Notes under the pieces: generated by a model
The model's input: the letters and a program-made list of their open reading frames with translations, nothing else
Database searches by the model: none
What the model was told of the DNA's origin: nothing
Made by a program: the position numbers and the translations under genes
NCBI RefSeq assembly: GCF_024170405.1
Contig: NZ_JALJYC010000011.1
Span: 10,753 to 74,752 of the forward strand
Direction of reading: 5' to 3'
Length of the DNA stretch: 64,000 bases
Source of the DNA: Neisseria perflava
GTDB taxonomy: Bacteria > Pseudomonadota > Gammaproteobacteria > Burkholderiales > Neisseriaceae
Shown here: positions 36,521 to 45,627 of the stretch, piece by piece
How the letters are laid out: the number at the start of each line of letters is the position of its first letter
Numbering within the stretch: the first letter of the stretch is position 1

Positions 36521-37318
36521 TCAGACGGCCTCTATCCTCGCTGCCAGCGCCACTTCTTCCGCCATCAACGCCCCCAGCGTATCCAAAAGGCACACGCCGA
36601 AGCTGCCGCTTTGCGTATGGTGTAAACCCGCCGCTGCCTTCTCGCCCGCCACCGCGTAGGCGGTGCAGGCCGCCAATGCCGCATTCAGATATTCCGCCTT
36701 ATCCGCCACCGCCAAAAACGCCGCGATTACCGAACCGAGCAGGCAGCCCGAAGCGGTAATTTGGGGCAGCATGGGCGTACCGTTGTGCACGGCAAAAGTC
36801 TTGATGCCGTCTGAAACATAATCCGTTGCGCCGCTGACCGCCGAAATGCAGCCGTATTGCCGCGCCACCGCCTGCGCAACGGCGGCCACATCCGCGCTGC
36901 CGCTCCCCGCGTCCACGCCTTTGCCTTGCCAACTTTCCCCGGCCACAAACGCCATTTCCGCCGCATTGCCGCGTATGGCGGCAAACTTGACCTCCGAGAG
37001 CAGACGCGCCACCGTTTCACGCCGCAGCGCCGTCGCCGCCACACCGACCGGATCGAGTACCACCGCAAGCCCCCGCGCATTCGCCGCCTTACCCGCCAGC
37101 AGCATGGCCTCAATGCTGCTTTGGTTGAGCGTGCCGATATTAATCAGCAGCGCATCGCAGATGGCGGCCATATCCGCCATTTCCGCCGGTTCGTCCGCCA
37201 TAATCGGCGACGCACCCACCGCCAAGAGGCCATTGGCGGCAAAATGCGCAGCCACGGCGTTGGTAATGTTGTGCACCAGCGGATTTTCCGCACGCACTCG
37301 GTTTATCAGCTCAAACAT
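36521..37318 (-). CDS. thiM: Hydroxyethylthiazole kinase
   Basis: 265-residue ThiM, phosphorylating the thiazole alcohol in thiamine salvage. The substrate segment VHNITNAVAAHFAANGLLAVGASPIM, in shortened form VHNITNAVAAHFAANGL, is at the N-terminus. VLDPVGVAAT and the active-site TASGCLLGSVIAAF with its conserved Cys are intact. It lies under a TPP riboswitch with a terminator stem in the leader. thiD follows. The two make a compact salvage pair. Confidence 0.95.
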   Translation of the reverse strand: MFELINRVRAENPLVHNITNAVAAHFAANGLLAVGASPIMADEPAEMADMAAICDALLINIGTLNQSSIEAMLLAGKAANARGLAVVLDPVGVAATALRRETVARLLSEVKFAAIRGNAAEMAFVAGESWQGKGVDAGSGSADVAAVAQAVARQYGCISAVSGATDYVSDGIKTFAVHNGTPMLPQITASGCLLGSVIAAFLAVADKAEYLNAALAACTAYAVAGEKAAAGLHHTQSGSFGVCLLDTLGALMAEEVALAARIEAV

Positions 37319-37363
37319 CTTGTTTCTCCTAGGGTTTTATCGCCCGAATAAAACAACGGGCAA

Positions 37364-37400
37364 CAAAAAAGCACAATCCGCGCCGATACGCGGATTGTGC
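37364..37400 (-). terminator. Riboswitch-controlled intrinsic terminator before thiM
   Basis: On minus, a perfect 12-base stem GCACAATCCGCG / CGCGGATTGTGC with a 6-base loop is followed by TTTTTTG. It lies between the aptamer and the thiM start, so it is the likely expression platform. Confidence 0.85.
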
Positions 37401-37424
37401 CCGACGGCAAACCGATTTGCCGCA

Positions 37425-37515
37425 TGTGTGCCAGTTTCCTACGTCAGCGTTAACTGCATCAGGTTCACGGGTATCATCTCAGCGGCTGCACTTTCCGGCG
37501 CCGCACCCCGACTGT
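37425..37515 (-). ncRNA. TPP (THI-box) riboswitch
   Basis: Minus-strand leader contains the universally conserved blocks GGGGTGC (near 37505), CTGAGATGATACCCGTGAAC (across 37460-37485), CCTGATGCAGTTAACGC and GTAGGAAACTGG. It lies 107-197 bases upstream of thiM, followed by a strong terminator stem. Binding TPP should favour termination and shut off thiM-thiD. Confidence 0.95.
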
Positions 37516-37730
37516 CTTGCTATCTTAACGCAGTTTTTGCTTCGGCGACAACTGTGAAAAAGATACGCAATCGCCACTTGTTATTAAAATAGAAATAATA
37601 TATATTCTTATTCTTGATTTTATGACAGAGTGCTTAACCGCCTATAAACCGGCTAAATTTATTAATTTAACTCATTTTTCAGACGGCCTTTTCCCCCTTG
37701 CCGCCTGAAACCCAACACAAGGAACCCATC

Positions 37731-38354
37731 ATGAGCGACCAAACCGAAACCACCTTTGCCCAGCGTCTGAAAGCCGACACCACCGGGCTGCACGACAGCG
37801 TGGATAAATTAGTCATGTCAGTCAAACCGTTTGCCGATAAAGCAAATTACATCAAATTCCTGCAACTGCAATCCGTGTTCCACAAAGCCGTCGATCATAT
37901 CTATAAAGATTCGACCTTGAACCAAGCCATTCCCGAGCTGGAATACATGGCGCGTTACGATGCCGTGGTGAAAGACTTGGCTGATTTGGGTGCGCAACCC
38001 TATGCCTATACCGGCGAACTGCCGCAGGAAACCGGTAACAAAGCCATCGGCTGGCTGTATTGCGCCGAAGGCTCGAATTTGGGCGCAGCATTCCTGTTCA
38101 AACATGCGCAAACGCTGGATTACAACGGCGACAACGGCGCGCGCCACCTGGCTCCCCACCCCGACGGCCGCGGCAAACATTGGCGCGAATTTGTCGGCTA
38201 CCTCAACGCCCTGCCGCTAAGCCCCGAAGCCGAGGCCGAAGCCATCCAAGGCGCGAAAGACGCGTTTGAATTTTACAAAGTCATCCTGCGCCAAACCTTC
38301 GGCCTACCCGAAGGCGCGGAAGCACCGGCAGGTTTGGAAGCGCACCGCCATTGA
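37731..38354 (+). CDS. hemO: Heme oxygenase HemO
   Basis: 207-residue cytoplasmic heme oxygenase of the neisserial HemO/PigA type, opening heme to biliverdin, CO and iron. The proximal His21 lies in KADTTGLHDSVD. Distal Gly-rich residues are in GWLYCAEGSNLGAAFLF, and the C-terminus ends EAHRH, like meningococcal HemO. The ATG at 37731 follows AAGGAACCCATC. An AT-rich AATAAT...TTATT stretch ~120 bases upstream could be a Fur site, but the match is weak. Its presence implies heme iron use. Confidence 0.95.
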   Translation: MSDQTETTFAQRLKADTTGLHDSVDKLVMSVKPFADKANYIKFLQLQSVFHKAVDHIYKDSTLNQAIPELEYMARYDAVVKDLADLGAQPYAYTGELPQETGNKAIGWLYCAEGSNLGAAFLFKHAQTLDYNGDNGARHLAPHPDGRGKHWREFVGYLNALPLSPEAEAEAIQGAKDAFEFYKVILRQTFGLPEGAEAPAGLEAHRH

Positions 38355-38384
38355 TTCTGTTTGTTTAATTTAAATAGACACTAT

Positions 38385-38433
38385 AAAAGGCCGTCTGAAA
38401 CAGTTTACCCCGCTGTTTTCAGACGGCCTTTAT
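38385..38433 (+). terminator. DUS terminator after hemO
   Basis: TAAAAGGCCGTCTGAAACAG pairs with CTGTTTTCAGACGGCCTTTA across a 9-base loop. Confidence 0.75.
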
Positions 38434-38475
38434 CTTATCCAATATTTATTCTTAATAAACATAACATTTTGTATT

Positions 38476-38503
38476 GATAAATTTTTTTTGGTAATAATTT
38501 ATC
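38476..38503. promoter_or_regulatory. 8-base inverted repeat upstream of galK, possible operator
   Basis: GATAAATT and AATTTATC are separated by 12 bases in the AT-rich block. Spacing suits a dimeric regulator contacting successive major grooves. The protein is unknown. Confidence 0.35.
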
Positions 38504-38505
38504 AT

Positions 38506-38519
38506 ATGATTCAAATCAA
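38506..38519. promoter_or_regulatory. FNR-like box upstream of galK
   Basis: Read on minus, TTGATTTGAATCAT matches the FNR consensus TTGAT-N4-ATCAA at 9 of 10 defined positions. It lies 170 bases before galK. No well-placed -10 is obvious. Confidence 0.4.
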
Positions 38520-38688
38520 AATGTTTTCCCTTTTCTACGCCGTTTCGCTATGGAATTTTATTTCAGAATCCGCTATCCTTTGCCAAACATTTCAATCGTA
38601 ACATCTGTTTTACAAAGTCCGACCAGCCTGTAAAACGCAGCGGGAGGCTTTGCTACCAAACAGCTGCCGTAAACCAAAGGGCTTTTCC

Positions 38689-39858
38689 ATGAAGACACAA
38701 GAAATCAAACAGCAATTTCAACAGATTTTCGGTGTGCAAGCAGATGCCGCTTTTTTTTCTCCCGGCCGTATCAATCTCATCGGCGAACATACCGATTACA
38801 ACGGCGGACACGTTTTCCCCTGCGCCATCACGCTGGGCACTTACGGCGCTGCGCGTAAACGCGATGACGAATTACTGCGCTTTTATTCCGCCAATTTTGC
38901 CGAAGCCGGAATCATCGAAGTCCCCCTGCAAGACCTGGTGTTTGACCCTGCCCACTCCTGGGCCAACTACCCCAAAGGTATGATTAAATTCCTGCAAGAA
39001 TCAGGCCATGTGATTGACAAGGGGATGGACATCTGGATTTACGGCAATCTGCCCAACGGCGCGGGCTTGTCGTCTTCCGCCTCTTTGGAAATGCTTACCG
39101 GCGTAATGGCGCAGGAATTATTCGGTTTGAACATTGACCGCCCCGACATCGTCAAAACCGGCATGAAAACGGAAAACCAATTTATCGGCGTCAATTCGGG
39201 CATTATGGATCAGTTCGCCATCGGCATGGGACAGGCGCAAAAAGCCATTTTGTTGGACACCAATACGCTGCAATACGATTTGGTGCCGCTGGATTTGGGC
39301 GATAACGTCATTGTGATTATGAACACCAACAAGCGCCGCGAGCTGGCCGATTCCAAATACAATGAGCGGCGCAGTGAGTGCGAAACTGCCGTCGGCGAGC
39401 TCAACCGCGCCTTGTCTATTCAAACTTTAGGCCAACTCGATGCGCAAACTTTTGACGAGTATGCCTATTTAATCCAGGATGAAAACCGCCTCAAACGCGC
39501 CCGCCATGCGGTATGGGAAAACCAACGCACTTTGCAGGCACGCGCGGCATTGCAAGCAGGCGATTTGGCCAAGTTTGGCCGTTTGGTCAACGCCTCGCAT
39601 GTTTCTTTACAACATGACTACGAAGTGACCGGCGTAGAATTGGATACCCTCGCACATGCAGCTTGGGTACAAACCGGCGTATTGGGCGCGCGCATGACCG
39701 GCGCGGGTTTTGGCGGCTGCGCCATTGCCATCGTGGATAAAGCGCATGTGGCGGCGTTCCAAGAAAACGTCGGTCGGATTTATACCGATAAAATCGGCTA
39801 TGCGCCTTCATTTTACATTGCCGAAATTTCAGACGGCACCCGTGTATTGAATGCTTGA
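38689..39858 (+). CDS. galK: Galactokinase
   Basis: 389-residue GHMP kinase making galactose-1-phosphate. The galactokinase signature SPGRINLIGEHTDYNGG, the ATP-binding LPNGAGLSSSASLEML, the catalytic-base region NSGIMDQFAIGMGQ and the final GARMTGAGFGGCAIA motif are all intact. Length matches Gram-positive and enteric GalK (~385). The ATG at 38689 is used. It is first in galK-galT-galE-lacZ; galT starts 13 bases after its stop. Confidence 0.97.
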   Translation: MKTQEIKQQFQQIFGVQADAAFFSPGRINLIGEHTDYNGGHVFPCAITLGTYGAARKRDDELLRFYSANFAEAGIIEVPLQDLVFDPAHSWANYPKGMIKFLQESGHVIDKGMDIWIYGNLPNGAGLSSSASLEMLTGVMAQELFGLNIDRPDIVKTGMKTENQFIGVNSGIMDQFAIGMGQAQKAILLDTNTLQYDLVPLDLGDNVIVIMNTNKRRELADSKYNERRSECETAVGELNRALSIQTLGQLDAQTFDEYAYLIQDENRLKRARHAVWENQRTLQARAALQAGDLAKFGRLVNASHVSLQHDYEVTGVELDTLAHAAWVQTGVLGARMTGAGFGGCAIAIVDKAHVAAFQENVGRIYTDKIGYAPSFYIAEISDGTRVLNA

Positions 39859-39871
39859 GCGGAGTGCACAA

Positions 39872-41344
39872 ATGAGTTTGATTGAACGATTTGTAAACGG
39901 CGTGATTGAGGAAAGCGATTACACCGATGAAGACCGCATTTACCTCTGCAACCGCGTGATGGCCTTGGTGGGCGAAGACGGCGCTCATGCTGATACGCCG
40001 TCTGAAAACCTGATTGATTTAAAAGACGAATTAGTTACCGTGGCGCTGAGCAACGGTAAAGTCGGCGACACGCTGGACGAGCAAGATTGTCTGGGCGCTA
40101 CGCTGATGGATTTCATCACGCCGAGGCCGTCTGAAACAAATCAGCGGTTCTGGGAAACGTATCAACATCACCCCAATCAGGCGGTGTCGGATTTTTATGT
40201 GTTAAGCAAACGCAACGACTATGTCAAAACCAAAGCCGTTGCCAAAAACATCTATTACACCGTGCCCACCGAATACGGCGATTTGGAAATCACCATCAAC
40301 CTTTCCAAACCGGAAAAAGACCCCAAAGCCATTGCTGCGGCGAAAAAAATTAAATCATCAGGCTATCCTGCCTGTTTGCTGTGTATGGAAAACGAGGGCT
40401 ATCAAGGGCGTATCGGCTATCCTGCCCGCGCCAACCACCGCATTATCCGCCTAAATTTGGGCGGCGAGCCGTGGGGCTTCCAATATTCGCCCTATGCTTA
40501 TTTCAATGAACACTGCATTATCTTAGACACCCGCCATATTCCGATGGCAATTACCCGCCAAACTTTTGTCCAGCTTTTGGACATTACCGACCTGCTGCCC
40601 GGTTACTTTGCCGGCAGCAACGCCGATTTGCCGATTGTCGGCGGTTCGATCCTGACCCATAACCATTATCAGGGTGGGCGGCATACGTTTGCCATGGAAA
40701 AAGCGCCGCTGGAGCGCACCTTCCGTTTCCAAGGTTTTGCCGAAATTGAAGCCGGGATGGTCAAATGGCCGATGTCGGTCATCCGCTTGCGCGGTGCCGA
40801 TAAAACCCGCCTGACTGATTTGGCCGACAAAATTCTGCTTGCTTGGCAACATTACTCCGATGAAACGGCCGATATTCTGGCGCACAGCAACGGCGAGCCG
40901 CACCACACCGTCACGCCGATTGCACGCAAAAAAGACGGGCTGTTTGAATTGGATTTGGTATTGCGCGACAACCATACTTCGGCTGAATTTCCAGACGGCA
41001 TTTACCATCCGCACCCTGATGTGCAGCACATCAAAAAAGAAAACATCGGCCTGATTGAAGTGATGGGGCTGGCGATTTTACCGCCGCGTTTGAAAGACGA
41101 GCTTAAAGAAGTGGAACGCTTCCTGCTGGGCGAGACTGCTGCCGTCGCACCGTATCATCAAGAATGGGCGGGCCGTCTGAAAGCCGAGTCACCCGATGTT
41201 ACTGCTAAAAATGCCGAAAACATCGTGCGCCAGTCCGTCGGCAAAATTTTTGCCCGCGTATTGGAAGACGCGGGGGTGTACAAGCGCACCCCGCAAGGCC
41301 AGGCTGCGTTTATGCGCTTTATTGAAAGCGTAGGGATTATTTGA
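39872..41344 (+). CDS. galT: Class II galactose-1-phosphate uridylyltransferase
   Basis: 490 residues, far longer than the ~350-residue enteric GalT, and matching the Gram-positive-type GalT (UDP-glucose--hexose-1-phosphate uridylyltransferase). The active-site region reads GGSILTHNHYQGGRHTFAME, with DLLPGYFAGSNADLPI before it. It exchanges UMP between UDP-glucose and galactose-1-phosphate. The ATG follows CGGAGTGCACAA. Three DUS cores lie inside the gene in coding frame (near 39999, 40122 and 41171), so it has probably been resident in Neisseria for long enough to gain them. Confidence 0.95.
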   Translation: MSLIERFVNGVIEESDYTDEDRIYLCNRVMALVGEDGAHADTPSENLIDLKDELVTVALSNGKVGDTLDEQDCLGATLMDFITPRPSETNQRFWETYQHHPNQAVSDFYVLSKRNDYVKTKAVAKNIYYTVPTEYGDLEITINLSKPEKDPKAIAAAKKIKSSGYPACLLCMENEGYQGRIGYPARANHRIIRLNLGGEPWGFQYSPYAYFNEHCIILDTRHIPMAITRQTFVQLLDITDLLPGYFAGSNADLPIVGGSILTHNHYQGGRHTFAMEKAPLERTFRFQGFAEIEAGMVKWPMSVIRLRGADKTRLTDLADKILLAWQHYSDETADILAHSNGEPHHTVTPIARKKDGLFELDLVLRDNHTSAEFPDGIYHPHPDVQHIKKENIGLIEVMGLAILPPRLKDELKEVERFLLGETAAVAPYHQEWAGRLKAESPDVTAKNAENIVRQSVGKIFARVLEDAGVYKRTPQGQAAFMRFIESVGII

Positions 41345-41349
41345 TGTCT

Positions 41350-41394
41350 AAGGCCGTCTGAAAACACACTGTTTTCCACTTTTTCAGACGGCCT
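41350..41394 (+). terminator. DUS pair between galT and galE
   Basis: AAGGCCGTCTGAAAA and TTTTTCAGACGGCCT with a ~17-base loop. It lies 6 bases after the galT stop within the presumed operon. Confidence 0.45.
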
Positions 41395-41425
41395 CGCTAC
41401 ACATAAATAAAGAAAAGGAAAAAGC

Positions 41426-42427
41426 ATGACCGTATTGGTTTTAGGCGGTGCCGGCTACATCGGCTCGCATACCGTTGACCGCTTGATTGAGGGCGGTAAA
41501 GAAAAAGTCGTTGTCGTCGATAGTTTGGTAACCGGCCACCGCGCCGCCGTCCGTCCAGAGGCGCAGTTTTACCAAGGCGATTTGGCCGATCAAGCCTTTA
41601 TGCGCGGCGTGTTTGCCGCCCACCCCGACATCGACGCGGTGATTCATTTCGCCGCCTATTCGCTGGTGGCCGAGTCCATGACCCAGCCGCTCAAATACTT
41701 CGACAACAACACCGCCGGCATGATTAAGCTCTTGGAAGTGATGAACGAATGCGGCGTAAAGCGCATTGTATTCTCCTCCACCGCTGCCACCTACGGCATT
41801 CCCGAAAGCGTACCCATTCGCGAAGACGATCCGCAAAAGCCCATCAATCCCTACGGCGAGAGCAAGCTGATAATGGAAACCATCATGCGCTGGTCGGACT
41901 CGGCTTACGGCATCAAATTCGTGCCGCTGCGCTATTTTAATGTGGCCGGTGCCAAACCCGACGGCTCCATCGGCGAAGACCACGATCCGGAAACCCACCT
42001 CCTACCGATTATCCTGCAAGTGGCGCAGGGCAAGCGCGACAAGCTGATGATTTTTGGCGATGACTACAACACGCCCGACGGCACCAATATCCGCGACTAT
42101 GTGCACCCCTTTGATTTGGCCGATGCGCATATTCTGGCCGTGGATTACCTGCGTCAGGGCAAAGAATCCACCGCCTTCAACCTCGGCTCGTCCACCGGTT
42201 TTTCCAATTTGGAAATTCTGCAAGCCGCACGCGAAGTCACCGGCCAAGCCATCCCCGCCCAAATCGCACCGCGCCGCCCGGGAGACCCCGACACCTTAAT
42301 CGCCGCCTCCGACAAAGCCCGCCAAATCTTGGGCTGGCAGCCACAGTTTGACAACATTAAAAAAATCATCGAAACCGCGTGGAAGTGGCATTCCACCCAC
42401 CCCAACGGCTACGATGACCGCAAATAA
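41426..42427 (+). CDS. galE: UDP-glucose 4-epimerase
   Basis: 333-residue short-chain dehydrogenase-fold epimerase regenerating UDP-glucose from UDP-galactose. The Rossmann NAD motif is VLGGAGYIGSH. The catalytic Ser-Tyr-Lys triad is in FSSTAATYG and NPYGESKLIME, and the sugar-binding LRYFNVAGA is intact. VVVVDSLVTGHRAAV resembles streptococcal and lactobacillal GalE more than the enteric type, as does the companion GalT. The sequence is GalE, not a lipopolysaccharide locus copy, judged by operon position; a second galE elsewhere in the genome is likely. Confidence 0.95.
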   Translation: MTVLVLGGAGYIGSHTVDRLIEGGKEKVVVVDSLVTGHRAAVRPEAQFYQGDLADQAFMRGVFAAHPDIDAVIHFAAYSLVAESMTQPLKYFDNNTAGMIKLLEVMNECGVKRIVFSSTAATYGIPESVPIREDDPQKPINPYGESKLIMETIMRWSDSAYGIKFVPLRYFNVAGAKPDGSIGEDHDPETHLLPIILQVAQGKRDKLMIFGDDYNTPDGTNIRDYVHPFDLADAHILAVDYLRQGKESTAFNLGSSTGFSNLEILQAAREVTGQAIPAQIAPRRPGDPDTLIAASDKARQILGWQPQFDNIKKIIETAWKWHSTHPNGYDDRK

Positions 42428-42432
42428 ACGTC

Positions 42433-42479
42433 AGGCCGTCTGAAAATCTGCGGTAAGCCAATGCTTTTCAGACGGCCTC
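42433..42479 (+). terminator. DUS pair between galE and lacZ
   Basis: AGGCCGTCTGAAAA and TTTTCAGACGGCCT with a 19-base loop. It may attenuate lacZ relative to galE. Confidence 0.45.
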
Positions 42480-42531
42480 TTGTTTGAACCAATCTTCAGT
42501 ATGGTTATGCTTAATTTTAAGGAGTGATTCC

Positions 42532-45500
42532 ATGTTGGAAAAATATTACGAACGTCCCGATATCTTGCACGTTAACACCACACCGCACCATTCCTATTTC
42601 ATCCCCTACGCCGACGAAGCGCAGGCGAAAAGCGGGCGGCGCGAGCAGTCTGACTGTTTTATCCCGCTCAATGGCACATGGGCGTTCGCCTATTTCGATA
42701 GTCTGCAAAATCTGCCTCAGGATTTTCTGAATTACGCCTTCAGCGCGCAAATCCCCGTCCCCTCCTGCTGGCAGACGCAAGGTTACGACCATCATCACTA
42801 TACCAACATCAATTACCCCTTCCCCTTTGACCCGCCGTATGTCCCCACCGACAATCCGTGCGGCCTGTACCAGCGTCGAATCCACATTGAGCCGCAGGCA
42901 GATAAGCGCTACCTGCTGAATTTCGAGGGCGTGGACAGCTGCTTCTATGTTTACCTCAATGGCGAGTTTGTCGGTTACAGTCAAGTGAGCCACAGCACTT
43001 CTGAATTCGATATCACAGGCCGTCTGAAAAGCGGCAGCAATACCCTGACCGTCTTGGTCTTAAAATGGTGCGATGGCAGCTATTTAGAAGACCAAGACAA
43101 ATTCCGCATGTCGGGCATTTTCGATGATGTGTACCTTTTGCTGCGCCCCGACAACTACTTGCAAGACTTCTTTATCCAAACCACCTTATCTGACGATTTG
43201 CGCAGTGCCCAAATCAATGTCAGCACGCAGTTTAGCCAAACGCCGCAAGATGTCACTTTCCGCTTGTATGCGCCCGATGGCACGCTGCTTTTAGAACAAA
43301 GCGGCGAAACATTATCTGCCGCCATCGACGATGCCCAATTATGGAACGCCGAGAATCCACAGCAATACACGCTGATTTTGGCCTATAACGGCGAATTTAT
43401 TGCGCAGAAAATCGGTTTGCGCAAAGTGGAAATTTCAGACGGCATTTTCAAAATCAACGGCAAAGCCATCAAATTCCGTGGGGTTAACCGCCACAGCAGC
43501 GACCCCAAAACCGGCTACACCATCAGCCGTGCACAGGCCGAAATCGACTTGCGCTTGATGAAACAGCACAACATCAACGCCATCCGCACCGCGCACTACC
43601 CCAATTCGCCATGGTTCAACGAATTATGCGGCGAATACGGCTTTTACGTTATCGGCGAGAGCGATATCGAAAGCCACGGCGCCAGTATGCTGTATGTCAA
43701 ATCGCCTGAACCGAGCATTTTTCTGAATGTAGAAAACGACCTCGAAACCGCTCGCGTGCGCCAAGACACCATCGACAATTTCTGCTATTTCGCACGCGAT
43801 CCGTCTTACCGCGAGGCTATTCTCGACCGCACCCGCGCCAACATCGAGCGTGACAAAAACCGCAGTGCGGTAATTATGTGGTCGCTGGGCAATGAATCAG
43901 GCTTCGGCGAAAACTTTGAAGCCGCCGCCGCATGGATTAAATCACGCGACAGCAGTCGCCCCGTGCATTACGAAGGTTCAATTTACCAGCATTCCCAACA
44001 TCAAAACGATTTGTCCGCCATCGACGTGTACAGCGAAATGTATGCCACACCAGAAGACATCGACCGCTATTACACCAGCGGCGGCGTGTTCGATAAAAAC
44101 GGCGTGAAAAAACCGTTTATCCTGTGCGAATACAGCCATGCCATGGGCAATTCCAACGGTGATTTGGAAGACTACTTCCAAGCCTTCGAGCGTCATGCCG
44201 GCTCATGCGGCGGCTTTATCTGGGAATGGTGCGACCATGCGCCTAAATTGCCCGACAGCAAACGCTCCGGCTACGGAGGCGATTTTGGCGACACGCCCAA
44301 CGACGGCAATTTCTGCGTAGATGGCTTGGTTTCACCCGAGCGCATTCCCCACAGCAATCTTTTAGAGTTGAAAAACATCAACCGCCCTGCCCGCGCTCGT
44401 TTTTCAGACGGCCAAGTTTTCCTGAGCAACTATCTGGACTTTACCGACCTGAAAGATTACCTGAGCGTTGGCTACCGCTACTCGGAAAACGGCGAAACCC
44501 TTGTCGAAGGCCGTCTGAAAATGGATTGCGCTCCCGGCCAAACCGCCCGTTTACCGCTGGATTTGCCGCAACCCGATCGCAGCAAACTCTGCCTGCTCGA
44601 TTTGACTTACACGCTGGAAAATCGCACTGCCCTGCTCTCTGCCGGACACGAACTGGGCTTTGACCAAATCATCATCGCCGAAGGCGAAGGCGTTGCGCCG
44701 CAAACCGCCGCGCGCACCGCCGCGCCGTGGCAGGTGGAAGAAGACAGCCGCAACCTGTATTTGAGCAGCGCCAATCTGCGTTATACCTTCGACAAAACCA
44801 AAGGCATTTTCAGCGCTTTGCAAAAAGACAGCCAAGCGCTGATTACTGCGCCGCTGGATTTCAACATTTGGCGTGCGCCCACCGACAACGACCGCCTCAT
44901 CCGCGTATTGTGGCAAAACGCCGGTTTCGACCGCGTCGCCACCCGCGCCTATGAAACCGCTTGGTCGCAGCAAGACGGCGCCGTCATCATCAAAACCCGC
45001 AGCAGCATTGCCGCCGTTTCCCGCGCACGCGTTTTGACGCTGGAGGTAACATACACGGTTTCGCCCGATGGCAACATCCGTATTGCCGTTCACGCGGAAA
45101 AAACGGCCGAGCAACCCTACCTGCCTCGCTTCGGCCTGCGCTTTTTCCTGCCAAAAACCAGCAACACGGTGTCCTACTTGGGCTATGGCAGCGGAGAAAG
45201 CTATGTGGGCAAGCACCATGCAAGCAAACTCGGCCGCTACCGCACCAGCGCCGCAGAAAACCATACCGACTACCTCAAACCGCAGGAAAACGGCAGTCAC
45301 TGGGGTAGCCGCTTTGTCGAGTCCGCCGATTTAGTCATCAGCGCCGCGCAACCGTTCAGCTTCAACCTGTCGCCCTATACGCAGGAAATGCTGACCGCCA
45401 CGGCGCATTGCTATGATTTGGTGGAATCAGAAGCTACGGTTTTGTGTGTCGATTACAAAATGAGCGGTATCGGCACCAACTCCTGCGGCCCGAATTTGAA

Positions 45501-45561
45501 CGAACGCTACCGTTTGAATGAATCCGCATTCGATTGGCAGTTGGATATCCGTTTGAAATAA
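42532..45561 (+). CDS. lacZ: Beta-galactosidase (GH2)
   Basis: 1009-residue five-domain GH2 beta-galactosidase hydrolysing lactose to glucose and galactose. The N-terminal jelly-roll (~50-210) contains PVPSCWQTQGYD. The TIM barrel has NRHSSDPKTGY, the acid/base Glu455 in SLGNESGFG and the nucleophile Glu533 in ILCEYSHAMGNSNG (E461 and E537 in E. coli). The C-terminal small-chain domain begins near 700. Length matches E. coli LacZ (1024). The ATG at 42532 follows AAGGAGTGATTCC. Several DUS lie inside in frame. There is no signal peptide, so lactose must be imported, consistent with lacY nearby. Confidence 0.97.
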   Translation: MLEKYYERPDILHVNTTPHHSYFIPYADEAQAKSGRREQSDCFIPLNGTWAFAYFDSLQNLPQDFLNYAFSAQIPVPSCWQTQGYDHHHYTNINYPFPFDPPYVPTDNPCGLYQRRIHIEPQADKRYLLNFEGVDSCFYVYLNGEFVGYSQVSHSTSEFDITGRLKSGSNTLTVLVLKWCDGSYLEDQDKFRMSGIFDDVYLLLRPDNYLQDFFIQTTLSDDLRSAQINVSTQFSQTPQDVTFRLYAPDGTLLLEQSGETLSAAIDDAQLWNAENPQQYTLILAYNGEFIAQKIGLRKVEISDGIFKINGKAIKFRGVNRHSSDPKTGYTISRAQAEIDLRLMKQHNINAIRTAHYPNSPWFNELCGEYGFYVIGESDIESHGASMLYVKSPEPSIFLNVENDLETARVRQDTIDNFCYFARDPSYREAILDRTRANIERDKNRSAVIMWSLGNESGFGENFEAAAAWIKSRDSSRPVHYEGSIYQHSQHQNDLSAIDVYSEMYATPEDIDRYYTSGGVFDKNGVKKPFILCEYSHAMGNSNGDLEDYFQAFERHAGSCGGFIWEWCDHAPKLPDSKRSGYGGDFGDTPNDGNFCVDGLVSPERIPHSNLLELKNINRPARARFSDGQVFLSNYLDFTDLKDYLSVGYRYSENGETLVEGRLKMDCAPGQTARLPLDLPQPDRSKLCLLDLTYTLENRTALLSAGHELGFDQIIIAEGEGVAPQTAARTAAPWQVEEDSRNLYLSSANLRYTFDKTKGIFSALQKDSQALITAPLDFNIWRAPTDNDRLIRVLWQNAGFDRVATRAYETAWSQQDGAVIIKTRSSIAAVSRARVLTLEVTYTVSPDGNIRIAVHAEKTAEQPYLPRFGLRFFLPKTSNTVSYLGYGSGESYVGKHHASKLGRYRTSAAENHTDYLKPQENGSHWGSRFVESADLVISAAQPFSFNLSPYTQEMLTATAHCYDLVESEATVLCVDYKMSGIGTNSCGPNLNERYRLNESAFDWQLDIRLK

Positions 45562-45576
45562 GCGCAGGTAAAGGCA

Positions 45577-45608
45577 AGGCCGTCTGAAAATCAATTTTCA
45601 GACGGCCT
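45577..45608. terminator. Bidirectional DUS terminator between lacZ and galM
   Basis: AGGCCGTCTGAAAAT and ATTTTCAGACGGCCT with a 2-base loop mark the junction where the plus and minus sugar units converge. Confidence 0.7.
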
Positions 45609-45627
45609 CGTCTTTACCGCTTCAGGT

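Larger units (their letters stand above)
38355..38688 (+). promoter_or_regulatory. Upstream region of the galK-galT-galE-lacZ unit
   Basis: 334 bases with no gene. It holds the hemO DUS terminator, then an AT-rich block (38450-38580) with an 8-base inverted repeat and an FNR-like palindrome. The leader from about 38600 to 38688 is GC-richer and ends with AAAGGGC near the galK ATG. Confidence 0.6.

Noticed and set aside
37585..37615. Possible Fur box before hemO (AATAATATATATTCTTATT)
   Set aside because: About 11 of 19 positions match the Fur consensus, too weak in such AT-rich sequence; Fur control is plausible from biology but not shown here.
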